Assembly: GCA_021808185.1 (NCBI GenBank)
Contig: JAKBCB010000056.1
Coordinates: 1-12,772, forward strand
From: Pseudomonadota bacterium
GTDB taxonomy: Bacteria; Pseudomonadota; Alphaproteobacteria; Acetobacterales; Acetobacteraceae
Reading direction: 5' to 3'
Length of the DNA: 12,772 nucleotides
Positions within the stretch are counted from its first letter, which is position 1. Each line of letters opens with the position of its first letter. The notes below the pieces were generated by a model. The model searched no databases. It saw only the letters and a list, made by a program, of their open reading frames with translations, and was not told the DNA's origin. Made by a program: the position numbers and the translations under genes. Shown here one piece after another: positions 1 to 6,350 of this stretch.

Positions 1-1170
1 CGGCCGTTCCGGCGCACGCCGATCCATGACCGGCTGATCGCGCGCGGCGCGGTGATGGGCGCTGCCTACGGGCTGGAAGGCGCGCTGTGGTTCGCCCCGC
101 CGGGCGTGGCGCGGCACGAGACGCCGACCTATCGCCGCAGCGAAGCCTTTGCGCATGTGCGCGCCGAATGCCACGCGGTGCGCGAAGCTGTCGGCATCTA
201 CGAGACATCGAACTACGGCAAATACGAAGTCACCGGGCGCGGCGCGCGGGCGTGGCTGGATCGCGTGTTCGCATCGCGGATGCCGAAGCCAGGGCGGATC
301 GCGCTGGCGCCCATGCTGAATCCGGCGGGGCGCATCCTCGGCGACCTGTCGATCGCCGCGCTGGCGGCGGATCGGTATCTGATCGTCGGTTCCGGCTTCG
401 CCGAGGCGTTCCACATGCGCTGGTTCGCCGACACCAACCCGCCGGCCGATGTGTTCGTGCGCGCGGCATCGGCGAGCCTGACGGGATTTTCCATTGCCGG
501 CCCGCGCGCACGCATGCTGATGCAGCGATTGACTCGCCTCGACCTTTCGCCGGGCGCGTTCCGGCTGTTCGACGTGCGCGAGACGGCGGTGGGCATGTCG
601 CCGGTGATCCTCTCGCGCTCCGGCTTCACCGGGGAACTCGGTTACGAAGTCTGGTGTACGCCGGATTATCAGATGCAACTGCACGCGGATCTGCTGGCGG
701 CGGGCGAGGATCTGGATCTCACGCATTTCGGCGGACGGGCGCTGAGTTCGCTGCGGCTGGAAAAAGGTTATGGCAGCTTCCAGAAGGATTTCCGGCCAGA
801 CTATACGCCGGGCGAAACCGGCCTCGACCGTTTCGTGGACTTTGCCAAGCCCGACTTTGTCGGCCGCGATGCGGCCCTGGCGGAACGCGCGCGCGGGCCG
901 AAGCGGCGGTTCGTCATCTTCGAGGTGGATGCGCTGGACGCCGATGTCGTCGGCTACGAATCCGTGCTGCACGGGGGGGCGCCGGTCGGCTACATCACCT
1001 CCGGCGCGTATGGGCACTGGGTCGGCAAAAGCCTTGCCGCCGGCTACGTGCCGACCACGCTGGCACGCGAGGGCGAGCGGTTCAGCATCGACATTCTCGG
1101 CCGTGAATGTGCCGCGGTGCTGCGTCTGTCGCCCCTGCACGACCCCGAGGGCGCAAGGCTGCGCGGATGA
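1..1170 (+). CDS. Dimethylglycine/sarcosine dehydrogenase-like flavoprotein, C-terminal part with GcvT domain (5' end outside window)
   Basis: The reading frame is open from the first base, so the gene starts upstream and only about 389 C-terminal residues are visible. The first residues (RPFRRTPIHDRL, then a G-A-Y-G-x-E-x-x-x-W-F-A-P segment) match the junction where the FAD oxidoreductase part of the dimethylglycine/sarcosine dehydrogenase family passes into the GcvT-like folate-binding domain. Typical GcvT signatures follow: an SGFTGELGYEVW block near residues 207-218, an LRLEKGYGSF block, a GETGLDRFVDFAKPDFVGRD block, and a C-terminal barrel ending ITSGAYGHWVGKSLAAGYVP. Such enzymes oxidatively remove an N-methyl group from methylated glycines and pass the one-carbon unit to tetrahydrofolate. 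The unseen N-terminus should carry the FAD-binding domain. The stop overlaps the next start (ATGA), which implies co-transcription. The exact substrate (dimethylglycine, sarcosine or another N-methyl amine) cannot be read from this part. Confidence 0.88.
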   Translation, partial: RPFRRTPIHDRLIARGAVMGAAYGLEGALWFAPPGVARHETPTYRRSEAFAHVRAECHAVREAVGIYETSNYGKYEVTGRGARAWLDRVFASRMPKPGRIALAPMLNPAGRILGDLSIAALAADRYLIVGSGFAEAFHMRWFADTNPPADVFVRAASASLTGFSIAGPRARMLMQRLTRLDLSPGAFRLFDVRETAVGMSPVILSRSGFTGELGYEVWCTPDYQMQLHADLLAAGEDLDLTHFGGRALSSLRLEKGYGSFQKDFRPDYTPGETGLDRFVDFAKPDFVGRDAALAERARGPKRRFVIFEVDALDADVVGYESVLHGGAPVGYITSGAYGHWVGKSLAAGYVPTTLAREGERFSIDILGRECAAVLRLSPLHDPEGARLRG

Positions 1171-2705
1171 CCGAGGCGGAAAATGCACCGCGACGCCGCG
1201 AACGGGCGCGGGCGCCTCGCTCGACCGCCTTCACGCTGCCACCGCGCCTGCCGCCGCGCCTCGAAAATCCATTCCCGCCGGTCGATCTGTTCGCGCCGGG
1301 CGACGTGGAGCGTATTGTCGATGCTGCGTACACGATCCTTGAGCGCGCGGGCGTCGAGTTTCTCAGCCCCGGCGCGCGGGCGCACCTGCGGCGCGCGGGC
1401 GCCGACGTAAACGACGAGACCGGGCTGGTGCGGCTGCCACGCGAGACGGTGCGCGCGGCCTGCGCGACGGCTCCGGAAAGCTTCGTGCTGCACGCCCGTA
1501 ATCCCGAGCGGCACCTGCATGTCGGCGGCAACGTAGTGAATTTCGGGCCGGTGAACGGCGCGCCGAATGTCACCGATCTGGAGCGCGGCCGACGTTACGG
1601 CGACATCGCCGCGTTCCGCGATCTGCTGAAAATCACCCATGCGCTCGGCGTGCTGCACTGGCAGGGCGGCGTGGTGATGGAACCGGTGGACCTTCCAGTC
1701 GCCACGCGGCATCTGGACATGTACGAGGCGCACATCGCGTGCTGCGATACGGTATGGGCCGGTCGCGGCATCGGCGCCGTGCAGGCACGCGACGCAATCG
1801 CGCTCAGCGCCATCGAGCACCAGACCACGCCGGAGGCGCTGGCGGCGCGGCCGACGCTGCTGCTGGTGACGAACGTCAATTCGCCGCGCCGCGCCGACGC
1901 GGAGATCCTCGACGGCATCATGGCAATGGCCGAAGCAGGGCAGTGCGTGTGCGTGACACCGTTCACGCTGATGGGGGCGATGGCGCCGGTGACGCTGCCG
2001 GGGGCACTGGCGCAGCAGACCGCCGAGGCGCTGGCGGTGATCGCGCTGATCCAGACCATCCGCCCCGGATGCCCGAGCGTGATCGGCGGCTTCACCAGCA
2101 ACGTGGATATGCGCACCGGATCGCCCGCGTTCGGCACGCCGGAATACGTGCTGGCAACCCTCGGCGGCGCGCAGATCGCGCGGCATCTGCGTATCCCGTA
2201 TCGCAGCAGCGCCGTGAACGCCTCACCGGCGGCGGATGCGCAGGCAACGTGGGAGACTGGATTTTCGCTGTGGGCGTCTGTCATGTCGCACAGCCACCTG
2301 ATCAACCACGCCTGCGGTTGGCTGGAAGGCGGGCTGTCGGCGTCGTTTGAGAAGCTGGCGATCGACGCGGAAATGCTGCGCGGCTGGGCGGCGATTCTAC
2401 ATCGCACAAGCTTTTCCGACGACGACCTCGCGGTGGACGCGATCTGCGCGGTACCGCCGGGCGGGCACTTCTTCGGCGCGCCGCACACCATCGCTCGCTA
2501 CGAGACCGCGTTCTGGCGACCGATCCTGTCGGACTGGTCGAACTTCGAGAACTGGCGCGATGCCGGAGCCAAGGATGCAACGATGCGGGCGCATGAATTG
2601 TGGAAGAAGGCGCTGGCCGCGTACGAGGCGCCGCCGCTCGACCTCGCGGTGCGCGAGGCTATCGGCGCTTACATCGCGCGACGGCGCACCGAGATCGGCG
2701 CATGA
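1167..2705 (+). CDS. MttB-superfamily methyltransferase, non-pyrrolysine type
   Basis: A 512-residue protein of the trimethylamine methyltransferase (MttB, COG5598) superfamily. Recognisable blocks are an N-terminal helix pair containing ILERAGVEFLSPGAR, a central TPFTLMGAMAPVTLPGALAQ segment typical of the TIM barrel, and a GWLEGGLSASFEKLAIDAEM block near residues 383-402. No in-frame TAG interrupts the gene, so it belongs to the large non-pyrrolysine branch. Characterised members of that branch demethylate quaternary amines such as glycine betaine, proline betaine or carnitine and methylate a corrinoid protein. I chose the ATG at 1167 because it overlaps the upstream stop as ATGA; the extra 20 codons further upstream lie inside the preceding gene. 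No corrinoid protein or reactivase is visible, so the methyl acceptor is unknown. Co-operonic placement with a GcvT-domain demethylase supports a role with N-methylated compounds. The substrate is inference. Confidence 0.9.
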   Translation: MTEAENAPRRRERARAPRSTAFTLPPRLPPRLENPFPPVDLFAPGDVERIVDAAYTILERAGVEFLSPGARAHLRRAGADVNDETGLVRLPRETVRAACATAPESFVLHARNPERHLHVGGNVVNFGPVNGAPNVTDLERGRRYGDIAAFRDLLKITHALGVLHWQGGVVMEPVDLPVATRHLDMYEAHIACCDTVWAGRGIGAVQARDAIALSAIEHQTTPEALAARPTLLLVTNVNSPRRADAEILDGIMAMAEAGQCVCVTPFTLMGAMAPVTLPGALAQQTAEALAVIALIQTIRPGCPSVIGGFTSNVDMRTGSPAFGTPEYVLATLGGAQIARHLRIPYRSSAVNASPAADAQATWETGFSLWASVMSHSHLINHACGWLEGGLSASFEKLAIDAEMLRGWAAILHRTSFSDDDLAVDAICAVPPGGHFFGAPHTIARYETAFWRPILSDWSNFENWRDAGAKDATMRAHELWKKALAAYEAPPLDLAVREAIGAYIARRRTEIGA

Positions 2706-3514
2706 GCTTCGTCGCCAACGCGCGCATGTACGCAGTGGCGCCGGAAGCGGAAGCCGCGTGGCGGGCGCTGATCGCGCGCGTGGCGGACGCGGCAGGCGTG
2801 GCGCTCGACTACATCGAATATCCCGCGCCGCAACCGCTGGAGGCACTGTGGCAGCGCCCGGACCTCGGCTGCGTGCAGATGTGCGGCTACCCGATCGCGC
2901 TGCGCCTTGCCGACGTGCAGCCGATCGCGGCCCCGATTCCGCGTGCGCCCTGGGCCGAAGGGCGCGCGGTGTATCGCACCGACCTGATCGTGCGCGCGGA
3001 TGCGCCGTTTCGCACGCTTGCGGACACGTTCGCGGGCGTGTTCGGCTGGACCGTGGCGCACTCGCATTCCGGCTTCAACGCGCCGCGCCGCCACCTGCTG
3101 CGCTATCGCAGCCCGGAGCGGCCAAGGCTGTATCGCGAGGTCCGGAAGAATCTGATCACCGCGCGCGCGGTGCTCGATGCCGTGCGCGACGGCCGGATCG
3201 ATGTCGGCCCGCTCGACGCTTATTGGCACACGCTGATCCGACATTGGCGGCCCGAGATCGCGAATGGGCTGCGGGTGCTGGAAAGCACGGCGACCGCGCC
3301 CATGCCCGCGTTCGTGGCCGCGCCCGCGATGCCCGCGCGCGACGTCGCGGCGCTGCGCGCCGGGTTCGCCGCCGCCGCAGCACAGGCATGGTTTGCGCCG
3401 TTCGGCGATGCGCTGCTGATCGACGGGTTCGCGCCCATGACGCCAGACAGCTTTGCGCAAACCCTCGCCTGGGACCAGGAAGCGATCGCGGCAGGCTATC
3501 CCGAGCCGGGCTGA
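2702..3514 (+). CDS. PhnD-like periplasmic-binding-fold protein lacking a signal peptide
   Basis: A 270-residue protein resembling the phosphate/phosphonate-binding PhnD family (type II periplasmic-binding-protein fold). Visible family features are an early YAVAPEAEAAWRAL segment, LGCVQMCGYPIAL, an AVYRTDLIVRADAPFRTLAD strand-turn, a GWTVAHSHSGFNAPRRHLL block, and VRDGRIDVGPLDAYW. These match the order of ligand-contact loops in PhnD-type proteins. The ATG at 2702 overlaps the upstream stop as ATGA. An upstream in-frame extension would be an Arg-rich shadow of the previous gene and is not hydrophobic, so no signal peptide or lipobox is available. The protein is therefore probably cytosolic and may act as a ligand sensor or diverged binding protein rather than a transporter component. 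No permease or ATPase gene lies in the window. The ligand is unknown; its place behind the demethylase and MttB genes suggests a related small molecule. Confidence 0.8.
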   Translation: MSFVANARMYAVAPEAEAAWRALIARVADAAGVALDYIEYPAPQPLEALWQRPDLGCVQMCGYPIALRLADVQPIAAPIPRAPWAEGRAVYRTDLIVRADAPFRTLADTFAGVFGWTVAHSHSGFNAPRRHLLRYRSPERPRLYREVRKNLITARAVLDAVRDGRIDVGPLDAYWHTLIRHWRPEIANGLRVLESTATAPMPAFVAAPAMPARDVAALRAGFAAAAAQAWFAPFGDALLIDGFAPMTPDSFAQTLAWDQEAIAAGYPEPG

Positions 3515-5010
3515 GCCGCCCGCCATGCGGCGAGGCCGAGCAGCACCAGCGCCACTGTCGCACACGCAAGCCCGACGTCAGGCATCGCAACCTGCCGCAG
3601 CCGCGCCAGATCCAGCAGGCAGACCGCCTGCATCGGTCGCACAAGTCCCATGCCGATACGCGGCAGGCAGCCACTGAAAAATGCCAGTTGCAGCCACGCC
3701 ACCCCGGCGGAGAACAGCGCCGCGTAGCCGAGCAGCGGCGCGGCAAATCGGGCGCTCGGCACGCCCATGGCGAGGACCAACGACAGCGGACCGACGAAAA
3801 TGTGCAGGTACCAGCCGGGGGTTCCCGTTCCCTCGCCAGTCGCCGCCAGCCGGCCGAGCAAGTGGTAGAGCAGGCCAGCGATCACCGGCGCCACGATCAG
3901 CAGCGGCGCCAGTGTCTCCATATGGCGCCAAGGCCGCCGCCGCAGGAAGCCCACGAGCGCCACGATGGGCAACGCCGCGACCGGTGCCACCAGCAGCGCC
4001 GGCGGATGCGCGAACGACCAGGTGCCCGCCCATGCGAACGTGCCGAGGATGCGCGCCACGCCCGCGGCATAGCGCGCCGCATCGGCATGCGCGCGAAGCC
4101 CCGCCAGCATGCCGCCCCGCGCCTGCAACGCAATCATGTCGTTGGCGCCGATAACGCTGCCAGTGGCGCGCCATGTCGCGACATACCAGAATCCGCCGAT
4201 CGCGAGCGCCACCACGGGAACGAGCACGCTATCCCGCCAGCCCCCGCGCCGCCACGCCACGATGCCAAGCAGCAGCGCCACCCCGACCGTGACCGGCAGG
4301 AAGAACGCCTTGGTGAGCAGGCCGGCGCCAAGCACTGTCCCAAGCCAAAGCGCCCGCGCCCGGCTGCCACCCTGGGCGAGCCAGGCTTGCAGCATCCACC
4401 AGAGACATGCCACGAGCAGCAAACACAGCGCATCGTTGGTCAAACGGCCAAATTCCGGAAAGAACTCCGGGAACAGGAACGGCCATGCTGGCGGCAGCAG
4501 GAGTCGCCATCCCGTCACGCCAAGCCGCATCAGCATTCGCTGTGTCGTCAGCACGCTCAGGGCGAAGCCAGCGAACGCCGCTGCCCATGCGACGAGGCGC
4601 AAGCCGAGCAGGTGCACACGCCACGGCAGCCCGGCCAAGGCGTGATAGGGCAGCACCATCAGCGCATAAAACAGCGGCGGATGCTGCGCCTGCCAGTTCA
4701 GGTCGCTACCTTCGCTGAAGCGTGTCGGCCCGTTGGATGCTCCGGCCACTTGCCGGTGTGTCGCCAGCCATGCCGCATATGGCTGGCCCTCGCCGGCTGC
4801 CATCGGGCCGTCGTAGGTGGCGAGGTCGCCAGAGAGCCGGTCCTGCCCATAGACCGGGATACGGTCGGTGTCGGCGAGTTGCTGGATGTAGGACCAGTGC
4901 GCGGTTTCGTCGAATCCCTCGAACGGCGGCAGCAACGCGACATGCGCTATGCCGGCGAAGGCGACCGCCAGCAGCAGCGGATACGTGGCGCGGCGCAGGA
5001 ACGGCGCCAC
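3496..5010 (-). CDS. Polytopic GT-C-like membrane protein (ArnT/PMT or DUF2142 type)
   Basis: About 504 residues with 11-13 hydrophobic helices, beginning with YPLLLAVAFAGIAHVALL and ending with ACATVALVLLGLAAW. The first loop after helix 1 carries an acidic FDETAHW motif followed by a predicted large outer loop. The next part reads QAQHPPLFYALMVLPYHAL, a pattern common in lipid-linked-sugar glycosyltransferases of the GT-C fold and in DUF2142 proteins. A later RLTNDALCLLL segment also fits. The likely start is GTG at 5010, 10 bp after the stop of the preceding gene. Longer in-frame starts (up to 5184) would lie inside that gene and encode an Arg/Ala-rich segment that looks like a shadow. The ribosome site is weak, so the start is uncertain. 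The protein would transfer a sugar at the membrane, but no partner glycan genes are nearby and its link to the catabolic genes is unclear. Its 3' end overlaps the convergent + strand gene by 19 bp. Confidence 0.72.
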   Translation of the reverse strand: MAPFLRRATYPLLLAVAFAGIAHVALLPPFEGFDETAHWSYIQQLADTDRIPVYGQDRLSGDLATYDGPMAAGEGQPYAAWLATHRQVAGASNGPTRFSEGSDLNWQAQHPPLFYALMVLPYHALAGLPWRVHLLGLRLVAWAAAFAGFALSVLTTQRMLMRLGVTGWRLLLPPAWPFLFPEFFPEFGRLTNDALCLLLVACLWWMLQAWLAQGGSRARALWLGTVLGAGLLTKAFFLPVTVGVALLLGIVAWRRGGWRDSVLVPVVALAIGGFWYVATWRATGSVIGANDMIALQARGGMLAGLRAHADAARYAAGVARILGTFAWAGTWSFAHPPALLVAPVAALPIVALVGFLRRRPWRHMETLAPLLIVAPVIAGLLYHLLGRLAATGEGTGTPGWYLHIFVGPLSLVLAMGVPSARFAAPLLGYAALFSAGVAWLQLAFFSGCLPRIGMGLVRPMQAVCLLDLARLRQVAMPDVGLACATVALVLLGLAAWRAAQPGSG

Positions 5011-5020
5011 CCGACGACCG

Positions 5021-5605
5021 CTACTGCGCCGGATAACCGAACGCGCCGCGCATGCGCGCGCGCAGCCACGCGCCGTCCCGGCTTGGCAGCACCTTCGGCG
5101 CGCTGCTGGGCGCAATCTTTGCCACCGCCAGCGACGGCGCATTGCCGATCCGGTGCACCCGCTCGGCGAAGCCGCCGAGAGCAACGTCGTCGGTCACCAC
5201 CCGCGCATCCGCAATGCCGCAGGCGCGCGCCACGGCGGCGAGATCCGTCGTGAGCGCGGTGTGCGTCTGCTGCGCGCCAGTCTCCTCGTACAGTCCGTTA
5301 TCGAGCACGAGCAGGCTGAGATTGCCGGGACATTGCGCGCCGATGGTCGCGAAAGCGCCCAGCCCCATCAGCATCTCGCCGTCACCGGTGATGACCAGGA
5401 CAGGCACGCCGGGCTGCGCGAGGGCCAAGCCAACGCCGATCATCGCGGCCCCGCCCATGGCGCCCCACAGGTAGAAATTCCGCTCGTGATCGCCCGCCGC
5501 GGCGATGTCGTACGTCGCCGCCCCAAGACCGCCGACCACGGCAAGATCGCGGCGCCCGGCCAGCACGCGGGCGACGACGGAGCGGCGTTCCAGCAGCGCG
5601 CTCAT
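5021..5605 (-). CDS. Thiamine-diphosphate decarboxylase, C-terminal-type subunit (ComE / phosphonopyruvate decarboxylase-like)
   Basis: A 194-residue TPP-binding (PP) domain protein. It has a FYLWGAMGGAAMIGVGLALA block near residues 44-63. The diphosphate/Mg2+ motif starts with GDGE at residues 74-77 and closes about 25 residues later with LDNGLYEETGAQQTHT (Asp102-Asn103). This arrangement is close to the beta subunit of sulfopyruvate decarboxylase and to the C-terminal half of phosphonopyruvate decarboxylase. With the preceding gene, which supplies the pyrimidine-binding domain, it should form a heteromeric enzyme that decarboxylates a 2-oxo acid to an aldehyde. The start ATG at 5605 overlaps the upstream stop by four bases, consistent with stoichiometric coupled translation. 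Which 2-oxo acid is used cannot be told; no other coenzyme M or phosphonate pathway gene is present. Confidence 0.85.
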   Translation of the reverse strand: MSALLERRSVVARVLAGRRDLAVVGGLGAATYDIAAAGDHERNFYLWGAMGGAAMIGVGLALAQPGVPVLVITGDGEMLMGLGAFATIGAQCPGNLSLLVLDNGLYEETGAQQTHTALTTDLAAVARACGIADARVVTDDVALGGFAERVHRIGNAPSLAVAKIAPSSAPKVLPSRDGAWLRARMRGAFGYPAQ

Positions 5606-6108
5606 TCAACGAACCGCTTCGCGCCGACAAGGCGCTGGCCAAACAACACCGCCATCGCGGCGCCCCCGAGATAGGCCATCCGCGCCGCGGCCTCGACCAC
5701 CTCGCCGACATCCTCCGCGCGGTCGGCGCGCGCCACCTGAATGCCCATCAGGCGCAACGCCGCCTCGCTCGCGCCGCCCATCGGCACCTGCCAACCATTG
5801 AACTCGCCGAATTCGCCGCGCATCGTCACCAGAGCCAGGAACGGAAAGCCGCAGGTGCGGATCAGCGAGAGCATGTTGATGCAATTTCCCACGCCACTCG
5901 ACTGCATCAGCAACACCGCACGCTGCCCGCCGAGGCATGCGCCAGCGAGCACGGCCACGCCCTCCTCCTCGGTGGTCAGCGGGACGGCGCGCATCGCCGC
6001 GTCATCCCGGGCGCGCTCAATGAGGCGGGCATGCCCCGCGTCGGGCACATATGCCACCTGACGGACATCGAACGTCTTGAGCACCGCGAAGACTTCGTCC
6101 GGCCACAT
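5602..6108 (-). CDS. Thiamine-diphosphate decarboxylase, N-terminal-type subunit (ComD-like)
   Basis: A 168-residue protein with the pyrimidine-binding (PYR) domain of TPP enzymes. Its N-terminus (residues 1-30) resembles ComD-type subunits: a helix, then VRQVAYVPDAGHARLIE. The conserved glutamate that activates the cofactor should be in the LTTEEEGVAVLAGA stretch (Glu47-Glu49). A VLLMQSSGVGNCINMLSLI segment follows, typical of sulfopyruvate decarboxylase alpha and phosphonopyruvate decarboxylase N-terminal halves, then FPFLALVTMRGEFGEFN. It lacks its own GDG motif, which the next gene supplies, so the active site would lie at the subunit interface. The gene starts 5 bp after the biotin carrier gene and overlaps the partner gene by four bases. 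The ribosome site is weak, suggesting coupling to the upstream gene. Assignment to a TPP enzyme pair is firm; the substrate is unknown. Confidence 0.85.
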   Translation of the reverse strand: MWPDEVFAVLKTFDVRQVAYVPDAGHARLIERARDDAAMRAVPLTTEEEGVAVLAGACLGGQRAVLLMQSSGVGNCINMLSLIRTCGFPFLALVTMRGEFGEFNGWQVPMGGASEAALRLMGIQVARADRAEDVGEVVEAAARMAYLGGAAMAVLFGQRLVGAKRFVE

Positions 6109-6113
6109 CGGGA

Positions 6114-6332
6114 TTAGCCGATCTCGACAACCAGTTGATCGGCGTCGAGCCCCTCGGCGCCCTCGGCGACGTGCACGGCCAGCACCGTGCCGTCCGAAGG
6201 CGCCTCATGCGCGACTTCCATCTTCATCACCTCCATGATGAACAAAGTGTCGCCGGCTTTTACCGCGTCGCCCGACTTGACCAGCACTTTCCACATATTG
6301 CCCGCGGTCTGCGTGCGCACCTCGGTCGGCAT
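6114..6332 (-). CDS. Minimal biotin carboxyl carrier protein (biotinyl domain only)
   Basis: A 72-residue single-domain biotinyl/lipoyl protein. The acceptor motif is MEVMKMEV with the target lysine at residue 37, preceded by VKSGDAVKAGDTLFI and followed by an APSDGTVLAVHV strand, which matches the flattened barrel of BCCP domains. I chose the ATG at 6332 because an AAGGAAAGGA ribosome site sits 8 bases upstream. A longer in-frame start at 6374 would run back into the preceding gene and place that purine-rich site inside the coding region. The protein lacks the Ala/Pro-rich N-terminal region of fatty-acid-synthesis AccB, pointing to a dedicated carrier for the neighbouring carboxylase. It would shuttle carboxybiotin between the biotin carboxylase (8233-9603) and the AHS1/AHS2 carboxyltransferase (7334-8206, 6350-7318). 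No biotin ligase gene is in the window. Confidence 0.92.
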   Translation of the reverse strand: MPTEVRTQTAGNMWKVLVKSGDAVKAGDTLFIMEVMKMEVAHEAPSDGTVLAVHVAEGAEGLDADQLVVEIG

Positions 6333-6340
6333 CGTCGTTG

Positions 6341-6350
6341 TCCTTTCCTT
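6341..6350 (-). promoter_or_regulatory. Ribosome binding site of the biotin carrier gene
   Basis: On the minus strand the sequence AAGGAAAGGA begins at the last base of the upstream stop codon and ends 8 bases before the ATG at 6332. It decides the start of the carrier protein in favour of 6332 over the in-frame ATG at 6374. Confidence 0.75.

Noticed and set aside
1044..2186. Open frame of 380 codons on the - strand
   Set aside because: It is antisense to the MttB-type gene; Arg/His-rich composition without domain signals.
1167..2705. Pyrrolysine (amber) codon in the MttB homologue
   Set aside because: No in-frame TAG is present within the gene, which reads through as one complete frame to its normal stop.
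3507..3522. Small hairpin CGGGC-TGAGCC-GCCCG at the operon junction as a possible terminator
   Set aside because: The stem is only 5 bp, has no following T-run on either strand, and such chance hairpins are common in DNA this GC-rich.
5011..5184. Longer N-terminus for the membrane protein, starting at 5184
   Set aside because: This segment lies inside the well-supported decarboxylase subunit gene and encodes an Arg/Ala/Cys-rich stretch unlike a membrane protein leader; the GTG at 5010 fits better.
2347..5253. Open frame of 968 codons on the + strand
   Set aside because: It runs through the end of the MttB gene, the PhnD-like gene and antisense to the membrane protein. The product is Arg/Gln/Pro-rich and low in hydrophobic residues; it is a shadow.
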